From positions 62,001 to 126,000 of the forward strand of contig CALJGI010000009.1 of assembly GCA_938074045.1 (NCBI GenBank): DNA of 64,000 bases, read 5' to 3'. This document shows, piece after piece, positions 46,610 to 55,148 of the stretch (within the stretch, counting starts at the first letter, position 1; every line of letters starts with the position of its first letter). Both the position numbers and the translations under genes were made by a program. This stretch comes from an uncultured Halieaceae bacterium (GTDB lineage Bacteria > Pseudomonadota > Gammaproteobacteria > Pseudomonadales > Halieaceae). The notes under the pieces are model-generated. The model was not told the origin of the DNA. It saw only the letters and a list, made by a program, of their open reading frames with translations, and did not search any database.

Positions 46610-46820
46610 AACTTCGCCTGTTACGGAGTATGGCCGTCAGTGTCTCCAACCTACAAACGGCTGTCCAGCACGGGATAGCCCAGGACGTTGACGAATACCA
46701 TTCATGGATTAGCACTCCCTCAAGCAGCCATAACCACCAGGTAGAGACTACATCACCAAATTGACAGCCGTCGCGACGTGGCACACACTGAAAACAGGCC
46801 AACGCTATAGGAACGTAACG

Positions 46821-47768
46821 ATGCAGGCTTTCAAGACCAAGCTCAAAGCCGACATAGTCGCCCAGATAGAGGTTATGGGTGGCAGGCACGATGAAGCATC
46901 AATTTACGACGGCCCGGTAGGAGACGAGGGGCTGACCGGCGGCCCCAACAGCATGTCCTGGGAAATCAATGGTGATCTCGCCAGCGTGACCGGCGCCGGT
47001 GTGGCCGCCATCCTGATGGAAGTACTGCACCCTTCAGTGATGCACGGTGTCTTTACACAATCGTCCTATCGCACCGATCCCTATACCCGATCCCGCAATA
47101 CGCTTGGCTATGTACTGCGTTCAACCTTTGGCAATACTGAAGCTGCCACCAATGTCATTGCACAGGTGAGGCGAGTGCACGGTTACGTGAATGGAACGCG
47201 GGAGGACGGCGTGGAATACCGCGCGCTGGATCCGGTACTTCTCGCCTGGGTCCACACCTGTATTCCCTGGGCCATCATGATGGCCTTTGACCGCTACCAG
47301 CGTCCTCTCAGTACGGCGGAAAAAAACCAGTATCTAAAGGAGCAAGCGCTTATCGGCCGCATGGGTGGTGCGGAGGACGTACCCGAAACCGTGTCGGAGC
47401 TCGAGGACTATGTGGAGCGCATGCGCCCGTTGATGGCCTACAACGACCAGACCCGGCAATTCGTAGACTTTTTGCTGGGTACCAGCGGTGATGTCGAAAC
47501 CACCCGGCGACAGCGTTTTGAATCATGGATGGGCCTGCACGGCGCTATGGCCATGATGCCCGACTGGGCACGAAAAATGACCGGCACGGCACACTCGGCA
47601 TTTGCTGAACGTTTTTTGTTCAGACCCAACGAAAATCTGAAGAGTAAAATTGTGCGCTGGGCTTTGGGAGAACTGCCCTGCAAGACCATGGCGCTGGCGA
47701 GAGTGACAGGCTGCGGTACCCAATCGACAACAGCACCACAAGATGCCGTCGAACTGTCAGTAGCCTGA
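46821..47768 (+). CDS. MpaB/latex-clearing-type oxygenase domain protein (DUF2236)
   Basis: 315 residues from ATG 46821, chosen because AGGAA lies about nine bases upstream; the frame also opens at 46761. The DUF2236 signature is present: MEVLHPSVMHGVFTQSSYRTDPYTR, TLGYVLRSTFGNTEAA, VRRVHGYVNGTREDG and LLAWVHTCIPWAIMMAFDRY. Characterised relatives (rubber oxygenase Lcp, fungal MpaB) cleave prenyl C=C bonds oxidatively, some with haem. A role in oxidising an isoprenoid is inferred. No signal peptide. The neighbours are an epoxide-hydrolase-type gene (divergent) and a TonB receptor. Confidence 0.87.
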   Translation: MQAFKTKLKADIVAQIEVMGGRHDEASIYDGPVGDEGLTGGPNSMSWEINGDLASVTGAGVAAILMEVLHPSVMHGVFTQSSYRTDPYTRSRNTLGYVLRSTFGNTEAATNVIAQVRRVHGYVNGTREDGVEYRALDPVLLAWVHTCIPWAIMMAFDRYQRPLSTAEKNQYLKEQALIGRMGGAEDVPETVSELEDYVERMRPLMAYNDQTRQFVDFLLGTSGDVETTRRQRFESWMGLHGAMAMMPDWARKMTGTAHSAFAERFLFRPNENLKSKIVRWALGELPCKTMALARVTGCGTQSTTAPQDAVELSVA

Positions 47769-47862
47769 ACGACAATGACTGATGAAGGGCTGTCGAAACA
47801 TCGATAACCCACATAGCCATGCAATAGAACAGAAATAAAAAAATATTGAAGGGCCCCTGATC

Positions 47863-50118
47863 ATGATTGAAACAGCTTATGTCAGAAGCACATTTCTCGG
47901 TGTTCTGTTGTTAGCGCCCTCTGTCCTTTTGGCCCAAACGGCTCCAGTTGCAGAACAAGGTCATGTGTTAGAGGAACTTATCGTCACCGCTCGCAAGCGA
48001 GAGCAAAATTTGCAGGATGTCGCACTGGGTGTCTCTATGCTATCCGGCAAAGCATTGGCGGAAGCACATCTGCAGAACGCGATGGAACTCAGTGATTCAT
48101 TGCCCACACTCAATCTACAGGCCAGTTCCGGTCCCGGCACGTCCTCTTTCAATATTCGAGGCATTGGTACACGTACCTTCAGCGTGGGTGTTGAACCCAG
48201 TGTTTCGACCATGCTGGATGGCGTGGTAATGGCGCGCTCCGGCATGTCCTTTGTCGACCTGGTGGATATTGAACGGGTTGAAGTCCTGCGCGGCCCGCAG
48301 GGAACTCTGTACGGGAAAAACGCGTCCGGGGGCGTAGTTCATATGATTACCCGGGACCCCACCGAAGAACTGTCCGGAACCCTTTCGCTCACGGCCGTCG
48401 AACAAGACGAATACCGTCTTAATGGCACCATCAGCGGCCCCATCACTGATCGCCTCAGTTATCGCCTCACGGGCAATATGGTGGACGACGGCGGCTGGGC
48501 AACCAATGAATTCGATGGCAGCGATATCAACAACAGCGAGAGCTCCAGCCTGCGGGGAAAACTGCTGTTCGTCGTCAATGAAGACCTTGAGCTGCTGTGG
48601 TCCAGCGATATCAGTGAAACAGATTGCAACTGTACCGCGCTGACGGTGCGCTCAATCATGGAGTCGCCGCTGCAGGATATTCTCATTCAGGAACAGCTAC
48701 CGGTGGTCGCGAGCGACAGTAATCAGGACGTCAACAATGATCAGGACACCATCAGTGAAACCAGTGCCACTGGACACTCGCTGACCGTCAACTGGAGTCT
48801 GGACAACTACCAACTCACTTCCATCACAGCCTGGCGTGACTGGGATAGCGAATCTATTGTCGACTTTGATCGCCGACCCACCAACCCGCTGGCACTGGGG
48901 TTTCCGGTGCTGCCCTTTTCTGAGCTGGAACAATTCTCCCAGGAGTTTCGACTGAGTTCCGAGTCCGCCGACTGGGGATCATTTGTGGTGGGCGCCTTTT
49001 ACTATGATCACAAAATAGAAGGCGGGCGTGCCTTTTATACCGAGCTGGCCGCGCCCATTATCCCCCCGGGAACGCAGACAACCGCTTCCGAATTCAACAG
49101 CGAAAACTATGCCGTGTTCGGCGAAGCCACATTCAATTTCTTCGAGAACTGGGAGCTGACGCTGGGTGCTAGATACACCAATGACAAAGTCGACTTCTAT
49201 GAAGAACAACTAGGCGTTCATCTCATCGTGTTTCCCGTTGAGTCGATCGTAAGCGACGAACTTGATGCCAGTGATTTCTCTCCCAAGGTCGCCCTGCAGT
49301 GGAATGTCAGCGATCGCGCCATGCTTTATGCAAGTTACGTTAAAGGCTACAAGGGCCCGGCGCTGGACTTTGCCAGCATCCAGAATGATCAGCCGGTCGA
49401 TGCCGAAACCAGTGACGCCTGGGAGTTGGGCCTCAAGTCCAGTTGGTTGGACGGGCGACTAATTCTGAATGTTGCGGCGTTCCACGCCGAATACGAGGAC
49501 TTCCAAGCCGAATCCTATGTCGACACCAACGAAATGGACCGTCTACCAGGTTCGTTTATTCTGGTTAACGCGGGCGAGGTGTTAACGAAAGGCGTAGAGG
49601 TCGAAATTATTGGGCAGCTTACTGATAACTGGAATGTGTCAGGTGGCCTGGCCTGGACAGACGCCACGATTGAAAATTTCCCCGGTGGACCCTGCAGCGC
49701 TGGCGAGTTGTATCGAGGAGAATGCCCCGCAGGTTTCCGCGATCTTTCCGGTGGTCAGTTGCCAACCACACCCAAGTGGAAACTAAACCTCAGCACCAAC
49801 TACACCTGGCAGCTTGAGCAACTTCCCTTTAACGTCGTATTGGGTGCCAGTGTTCGCGCCCAGGATGATGTGCTGTATGGCATTTCCCAGGATAAATACA
49901 ACGAGCAGGAATCCTACACGATCGTAGACGCCAGTCTTATGATTGCCCATCGCGAGCACGGCTATCGGGTAACGGCTTTCGTCAAGAACCTGTTTGACGA
50001 AGACTATGCCAGTATCATCTACGCCAACGACGAAATCGTGATGGCAAACTCCTATGTCCAGATGGTGCCCAAGTACGCGCAGCAAACTCTGGGTGTAGAA
50101 CTGAGATACGATTTTTAA
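47863..50118 (+). CDS. TonB-dependent outer-membrane receptor
   Basis: 751 residues. Signal peptide to about residue 25 (LLLAPSVLLAQ), a TonB-box-like EELIVTARKREQNLQD, a plug domain (about 40-160; SFNIRGIGTRTFSVG, ERVEVLRGPQGTLYGKNASGGVVH) and a 22-strand barrel ending in Tyr-Asp-Phe. It imports a large or scarce substrate across the outer membrane. The absence of a siderophore operon and the neighbours (MpaB-type oxygenase, DUF1214 remnant, quinone oxidoreductase) suggest an organic ligand such as a terpenoid or glycan, but the substrate cannot be read from sequence. Confidence 0.94.
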   Translation: MIETAYVRSTFLGVLLLAPSVLLAQTAPVAEQGHVLEELIVTARKREQNLQDVALGVSMLSGKALAEAHLQNAMELSDSLPTLNLQASSGPGTSSFNIRGIGTRTFSVGVEPSVSTMLDGVVMARSGMSFVDLVDIERVEVLRGPQGTLYGKNASGGVVHMITRDPTEELSGTLSLTAVEQDEYRLNGTISGPITDRLSYRLTGNMVDDGGWATNEFDGSDINNSESSSLRGKLLFVVNEDLELLWSSDISETDCNCTALTVRSIMESPLQDILIQEQLPVVASDSNQDVNNDQDTISETSATGHSLTVNWSLDNYQLTSITAWRDWDSESIVDFDRRPTNPLALGFPVLPFSELEQFSQEFRLSSESADWGSFVVGAFYYDHKIEGGRAFYTELAAPIIPPGTQTTASEFNSENYAVFGEATFNFFENWELTLGARYTNDKVDFYEEQLGVHLIVFPVESIVSDELDASDFSPKVALQWNVSDRAMLYASYVKGYKGPALDFASIQNDQPVDAETSDAWELGLKSSWLDGRLILNVAAFHAEYEDFQAESYVDTNEMDRLPGSFILVNAGEVLTKGVEVEIIGQLTDNWNVSGGLAWTDATIENFPGGPCSAGELYRGECPAGFRDLSGGQLPTTPKWKLNLSTNYTWQLEQLPFNVVLGASVRAQDDVLYGISQDKYNEQESYTIVDASLMIAHREHGYRVTAFVKNLFDEDYASIIYANDEIVMANSYVQMVPKYAQQTLGVELRYDF

Positions 50119-50160
50119 CAGCCACAAAGGACACAGCAATTGAGCAGTTGCCGACCTGGT

Positions 50161-51121
50161 CTACGGTGCCCATCGAAGAGCAGCATGTTGGCGTCGCGCT
50201 ATTATTTCGTCCTGACGAGCGGCGGCAGTTACCTGCTGTGTATCCTCGGGTAAATGATCAGCCAACTCAATCAGTGGCACAAGTGTCAGCGTCGGCTGTA
50301 TCACTTCTTCCACACCTTGCATGCTGATCAGCAAGGTGCCTTCACGATGTCCTGTCGTATCCACCCAATTGGGCACACCAGGATCGGCGTGCGCCACAAC
50401 AAAGCGCACTAAGCCGTCGCTGCCAACAAAGGCCTGAGAATCATTAAAGCTGGTTGTGTTATTGATATAGTCGAGAGATTCCCACCAGACATTGCCAAGC
50501 TGGATACTCCACAACAGAGCACGAGGTGGTTTGAAGGCCACAACAAGCGCTTCGTCGGGTTGCACCCTAAACCACGAAGTTCCGTAATAGTTGGCGCTCA
50601 GCCCCTGATCGGTTTGCTGCATGTGCACGCGATTGACCAGGTGTCGTTGCGTTTGCTCGACCATGCCTCGCCATTGTACGGCTCGACCTTCAAAGTACTC
50701 GCTGGCGTTAGCCAGCATCGCAATACTGTCTGCAGCCGTTAACGGACCGGCGGCGGGCATGTAGTCCTCCCGAACAAGGTGGTAAATCCCCGGGCGTTCG
50801 TGTTCCCAGTCGCTGAAGTACTCCCGGACTAACAAATCGGTTGTCGCCTAATGCATGGGTAGCCATGGGCCCGACCAGTCCACGGGCTTTTCCTTTGATA
50901 TCAGTATTTCAAACTGACGATTGCCATCAATCTCAAACTGATCACCTGTCAGAGCGGCGAAGGCTTGATAAGCCTGTTTGCTCATAGCCGAAAGTTGAAT
51001 GGCACTGAGCCGTGCAGAATGGATTGGCTCGTCATCGCCTGGATCTCGCGCCCAATGAAACACCCCGCCATTATGGCAGTGATTCAGATCCGGGTCCCGA
51101 AAATGCCGATCATGTCCTGGC
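50161..51121 (-). pseudogene. DUF1214 protein interrupted by amber codon, 5-prime truncated
   Basis: One continuous frame carries a TAG at 50848-50850 after PVDWSGPWLPMH. The protein sense continues directly with ATTDLLVREYFSDWEHERPG, exactly as DUF1214 proteins do, so this is an in-frame nonsense codon (a single change from CAG, for example). The C-terminal part shows the DUF1214 pattern (FKPPRALLWSIQLGNVWWESLDY, VGSDGLVRFVVAHADPG, TTGHREGTLLI). The N-terminal part is short and begins at the end of the oxidoreductase gene, so the 5-prime third or so seems missing. TTG 50835 could still start a 224-residue product. Confidence 0.7.
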
Positions 51122-52225
51122 TCAGAGAATATTAATGACGATTTTGCCTCGCGCCCGCCCAGTTTCAGAGTAGGCAATGGCCTGCGGTACTTCTGCCAAT
51201 GAATAGCGACGATCAATGACAGAATTGAGCTGTCCAGCCTCCATCAGATCAGCCAGAATGGCCAAATCTTCGCTGTTTATTTCCGCCATTATGCCTTCCA
51301 GATTCTGCGACACGAAGGGTTGCGTGAGCATGCTCATAACCGGTGTCAGCAACGGACCCACCCAATCACCCGGTGCCCCGCCGACGATAACCAGTGTGCC
51401 GTCGACTTTAAGTACCTGAGTGTTTTGCAGCGGTGAGTGGTTAGCCACATTATCGATAATCAGATCGTAGCGCTGATCGGACTCCGTGTAGTTTTCAACC
51501 TTGTAGTCGAACACGCGATCAGCGCCCAGCGAACGCACCATCTCCACATTTCGAGTACTGCAAACACCGTGCACTTCTGCGCCCCAGGCTTTGGCGATCT
51601 GCACGGCATACGTGCCAACTCCGCCCGATGCACCATTAATCAGCACTTTCTGCCCGGCCTGCAAACCGCCCTGGTCACGCAGGGCCTGTAGCGCTGTAAG
51701 CGCGGCAACAGGTATAGCCGCCGCCTGCTCAAAACTCACGTTGTCTGGTATCTGCACAACGCCAGCGGTGGCTCGTTTGGTCAGATACTCACCGAATGCG
51801 CCGTTGCGCCCACCGAACACCCTGTCACCGGGGCTAAAATTCGTAACATCGGCACCGACAGCTTCCACAGTACCAGCAAAATCAACGCCCAATTCGATAC
51901 TGCTGGGCGCACCAATCCCTGCCACCAATCGCATCAGATAGGGTGAGCCGCGCATATAATGCCAGTCCAAAGGGTTTACCGAAGCGGCATGGACTTTGAC
52001 CAGCAGCTCATCAGCAGCGGGCGTTGGTTTTTTGATGTCCACATATTCCAGCACCTCGGGAGAGCCGTAACAGCGGTAGGTGATTGCCTTCACAGCTTCT
52101 CCATCGATAGCCACCTGGGATGCCGGACTACAGGCCGACGTATGACCAACCACCAGGGCCAGAGCGGACATAGCGACCCCGAGTACCAGCAAGATACCCA
52201 GTGGTATTTTGTAACGTAACTTCAT
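51122..52225 (-). CDS. Zinc-free MDR quinone oxidoreductase with N-terminal anchor
   Basis: 367 residues. An N-terminal membrane or signal segment (IPLGILLVLGVAMSALALVVG) precedes a medium-chain dehydrogenase/reductase: GroES-like domain (ASVNPLDWHYMRGSP, GVDFAGTVEAVGADV, FSPGDRVFGG) and a Rossmann domain with VLINGASGGVGTYAVQIAKAWGA binding NADP(H). No structural-zinc Cys cluster is present, as in QOR-type members. It reduces a quinone or enone. The anchor is unusual for this normally cytoplasmic family, and if it is a Sec signal the cofactor supply would be a problem, so an inward-facing single anchor is likelier. Confidence 0.9.
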   Translation of the reverse strand: MKLRYKIPLGILLVLGVAMSALALVVGHTSACSPASQVAIDGEAVKAITYRCYGSPEVLEYVDIKKPTPAADELLVKVHAASVNPLDWHYMRGSPYLMRLVAGIGAPSSIELGVDFAGTVEAVGADVTNFSPGDRVFGGRNGAFGEYLTKRATAGVVQIPDNVSFEQAAAIPVAALTALQALRDQGGLQAGQKVLINGASGGVGTYAVQIAKAWGAEVHGVCSTRNVEMVRSLGADRVFDYKVENYTESDQRYDLIIDNVANHSPLQNTQVLKVDGTLVIVGGAPGDWVGPLLTPVMSMLTQPFVSQNLEGIMAEINSEDLAILADLMEAGQLNSVIDRRYSLAEVPQAIAYSETGRARGKIVINIL

Positions 52226-52260
52226 TTAGCTGCTTCCCCTTGAACTTTGGATACTCTGAT

Positions 52261-52285
52261 ATGGTGTTATATATAACCATAACAC
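52261..52285. promoter_or_regulatory. Operator-like inverted repeats in divergent promoter region
   Basis: GTTATATATAAC (52266-52277) is a perfect 12-base palindrome. It overlaps a second inverted repeat, GTGTTAT (52264-52270) with ATAACAC (52279-52285). Both lie in the AT-rich 232-base gap between the leftward oxidoreductase and the rightward desaturase. A dimeric regulator may bind here; none is encoded next to it. Confidence 0.4.
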
Positions 52286-52457
52286 TTATCCTTTACGATA
52301 TCAAAACAAAATGGCGGTTCCTTGTGCGCGCAGACATTCAGGCTCACTTAATGAATCGGAGGTATCATTTTGACCAAATCGCAGCGAGCGTCGCCGATAA
52401 CGTTCTCTGCCTACACCCGTTCCTGCACTGGAATAAAGATTACCTGCTGACAAAATT

Positions 52458-53870
52458 ATGACCGCACATCACGACTATGCACTGACGGATGCCTCCAGCG
52501 AACGGGCAATAGCGGATGGCCTGGCGTTGGCCCAGTGGTATGTAACGGATGTTCCCCGGGAGAAATTGCAGGCGTTGCTGGTGCGCAAGAACGGGCCGGC
52601 CATCCGCGATACAACCATCTGGTTCTCTATATTGATCATCAGCGGTGTGAGCGGCCTTTTGCTCTGGGGAAGCTGGTGGGCGGCGCTCCCCTTCGCGATC
52701 TACGGCGTGGTCTATGCGTCCAGTTCCGACTCGCGCTGGCACGAATCCAGCCATGGAACGGCCTTCAAGACCCCCTGGATGAACGATGTGCTGTATGAGA
52801 TCGCGTCCTTTATGATTTTTCGCGAGGCTACACCCTGGCGCTGGAGCCACGCTCGTCACCACAGCGATACGCTTATCCGCGGGCGTGACCAGGAAATTGC
52901 CGTTAAACGACCCACCGATTTTTTCGGGTTGTTTCTGTCCTTTTTTTCGTTGAAAAGAATGCAGACCGAGTTGCGTAATATGCTCCTGCACGCCGTCGGG
53001 AAAGTGACCGAGGCAGAGCGCACATTCGTTCCCGAAAGTGAGTTTTCCCGTGTGTTTATCAGCGCACGTATCTACCTGGCCATTTATGGGTCGGTGATCA
53101 CATTGGCCATAGCCACCGACAGTTTATTGCCGCTTATGTATATCGGGCTACCGACGCTGTACGGCTCCTGGCTGTTACCTGTGTATGGCACACCACAACA
53201 TGCGGGTCTGGCTGAGAACGTGCTGGATCATCGACTCAACAGCCGCACCATGTACATGAACCGCCTCAATCGGTTCCTGTACTGGAATATGAATTACCAC
53301 CTGGAGCATCATATGTTTCCACTGGTGCCCTATCATGCCCTGCCCCAGTTACACGAACTGGTAAAACACGACTTGCCCAAGCCCTACGAGGGTCTGGTTG
53401 ATGTCTACAGGGAGATTATTCCGGCGCTGATCCGGCAAGCCCAAGACCCCGAGTACTACGTGCAGCGACCGCTGCCCACCCCGGCACCGAAGACTGCTGA
53501 ATCAGCATCTGAGGACATCATTGCCACCGACAGCCTGCCGGATGATCTGGGGTGGTTGGAAATATGTGATAGTGACGATCTCGACCTGAATGACGTAAAA
53601 CGCTTTGATTTTGGCGACCAGTCCTATGCCATTTATCGCACGACAAACGGATACTATGCCACGGCTGGCTACTGCACCCATGGCCAGACGCACCTCGCCG
53701 GGGGTTTACTGATTGATAACCTTATCGAGTGCCCCAAACACAATGGCCGGTTTGATATTCGTGATGGCTCAGCACAGAGAAAGCCCCCCCGTGTTGCACT
53801 GTGCACCTACCCAACCAGAATTGATCATGGCAAGCTCTACCTGAAACTCGACACAAGCGGCGAAGAATAA
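52458..53870 (+). CDS. Fatty acid desaturase fused to a Rieske ferredoxin
   Basis: 470 residues. The first 340 or so form a membrane desaturase with four helices and three His boxes: WHESSHG (His95, His99), HARHH (131-135) and NYHLEHH. A linker rich in Pro and acidic residues follows. The last 100 or so residues are a Rieske [2Fe-2S] domain with YCTHGQTHLAGG and ECPKHNGRFD (Cys-x-His and Cys-x-x-His). In rhizobial moc genes, desaturase MocD and ferredoxin MocE are separate; here the electron donor is built in. It should hydroxylate or desaturate a lipid-like substrate. An Nramp-like gene follows after five bases. Confidence 0.92.
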   Translation: MTAHHDYALTDASSERAIADGLALAQWYVTDVPREKLQALLVRKNGPAIRDTTIWFSILIISGVSGLLLWGSWWAALPFAIYGVVYASSSDSRWHESSHGTAFKTPWMNDVLYEIASFMIFREATPWRWSHARHHSDTLIRGRDQEIAVKRPTDFFGLFLSFFSLKRMQTELRNMLLHAVGKVTEAERTFVPESEFSRVFISARIYLAIYGSVITLAIATDSLLPLMYIGLPTLYGSWLLPVYGTPQHAGLAENVLDHRLNSRTMYMNRLNRFLYWNMNYHLEHHMFPLVPYHALPQLHELVKHDLPKPYEGLVDVYREIIPALIRQAQDPEYYVQRPLPTPAPKTAESASEDIIATDSLPDDLGWLEICDSDDLDLNDVKRFDFGDQSYAIYRTTNGYYATAGYCTHGQTHLAGGLLIDNLIECPKHNGRFDIRDGSAQRKPPRVALCTYPTRIDHGKLYLKLDTSGEE

Positions 53871-53875
53871 TCCCT

Positions 53876-55132
53876 GTGGAATCACGCTTAAGCGCAGCCC
53901 GGAACGCCATTGCTGCACTACTGCCCGGGATTTTTCTCATCGGCTACAACGTCGGCACGGGCAGTATTACTGCGATGTCCAAGGCTGGCGCTATCTTTGG
54001 CACCGATCTTCTCTGGGCGGTTTTACTAAGCTGCCTTATCACCTACTACCTGATGTCTCTCTGCAGTCGCTTCACCATCGTGACCGGCATGACATTGATA
54101 GCCGGGATAAAAACGTATATTCATCCGACAATCGCCCTGTTTTTCCTACTGGTTTTGGGCGGGATCATTCTCAGTGCCCTGATCGGGGTTCTGGGCATCG
54201 TCGCCGATGTACTGGCGGTATGGAGTGCCACGTGGTCAACAACTGGCGTATCGAGGAATATCTGGGCGATGGGCACCGCGGGTTTGGTTTTTGCCCTCGC
54301 GGCAACAGGAGATACAGGTCGGTTCGAGAAACTACTGGCGGCATTTGTTGCCACCATGGCAATTGCTTTTATCGGCACCATGATTATCGAGTTTCCCGGG
54401 TTCGCGACCATCGGCGCCGGACTACTACCATCTATACCTGAGGTGGCAGACAGCGGCGATAACAGCCCGTTGGTAATTGTGGCGGGCCTGGTGGGCACAA
54501 CTGTTTCTGTATTCGTGTTGGTCATTCGCACCGGGCTGGTACAGGAAAAAGCCTGGGGGGTGGAAGATTTTAGTACGGAGCGACGCGACGCCCGGGTCAG
54601 TGCAACATTGATGTTTGTTATCAGCGCCGCTGTGATGATTACAGCAGCAGCCACGCTTCATGAACAGGGCATACAGCTCAATCGCATTGCTGACATTATC
54701 CCCATGCTGGAGCCGGTTTTCGGCTCCTTTGCTCTGGCTGCTTTCGTGGTTGGCGTCGTGGCGGCTGGCCTGTCGTCCCACCTGCCCAATCTATTGGTGA
54801 TTCCCTGGATTATTGATGACTACCGCGGCCTGCCGAGAACTACACACTCGAAGGAAAAACGTGTGCTGTTACTCGGACTGAGTTTGTTAAGCGCGCTGGG
54901 CGTAACCCTGGGCGGCAGTCCGGTATTTCTGATGCTGGTATCACAGGCGTGCATCGCCGTGGTGCTACCCGCCCTGCTGAGTTGTGTTATCTACCTGACC
55001 AGCGCCACGACTGTCATGGGTCAGTGGCGCAACCGGCCGCGAGATTTTCTGATACTCGCCGCTATTCTGGCCTTTGCCTGCTACATGAGCGCACAGGGTA
55101 TCGAAGGTCTGATAGCCGATCTGTCCTCATGA
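53876..55132 (+). CDS. Nramp-like transporter lacking canonical metal ligands
   Basis: 418 residues with about 11 membrane helices and the LeuT-type Nramp order. Helix 1 is PGIFLIGYNVGTGSITAMSKAG, where typical Nramps have the metal-binding DPGN; the Asp and Asn positions are changed. Helix 6 is LVGTTVSVFVLVIRTGLVQEK instead of the A-x-M-P-H motif, so the methionine ligand is also lost. A Mn2+/Fe2+ role is therefore doubtful; related divergent Nramps carry other ions or organic solutes. The start is GTG at 53876, five bases after the desaturase-Rieske stop, so the two genes form an operon. Confidence 0.82.
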   Translation: MESRLSAARNAIAALLPGIFLIGYNVGTGSITAMSKAGAIFGTDLLWAVLLSCLITYYLMSLCSRFTIVTGMTLIAGIKTYIHPTIALFFLLVLGGIILSALIGVLGIVADVLAVWSATWSTTGVSRNIWAMGTAGLVFALAATGDTGRFEKLLAAFVATMAIAFIGTMIIEFPGFATIGAGLLPSIPEVADSGDNSPLVIVAGLVGTTVSVFVLVIRTGLVQEKAWGVEDFSTERRDARVSATLMFVISAAVMITAAATLHEQGIQLNRIADIIPMLEPVFGSFALAAFVVGVVAAGLSSHLPNLLVIPWIIDDYRGLPRTTHSKEKRVLLLGLSLLSALGVTLGGSPVFLMLVSQACIAVVLPALLSCVIYLTSATTVMGQWRNRPRDFLILAAILAFACYMSAQGIEGLIADLSS

Positions 55133-55148
55133 AATCTCAGGGATAACC

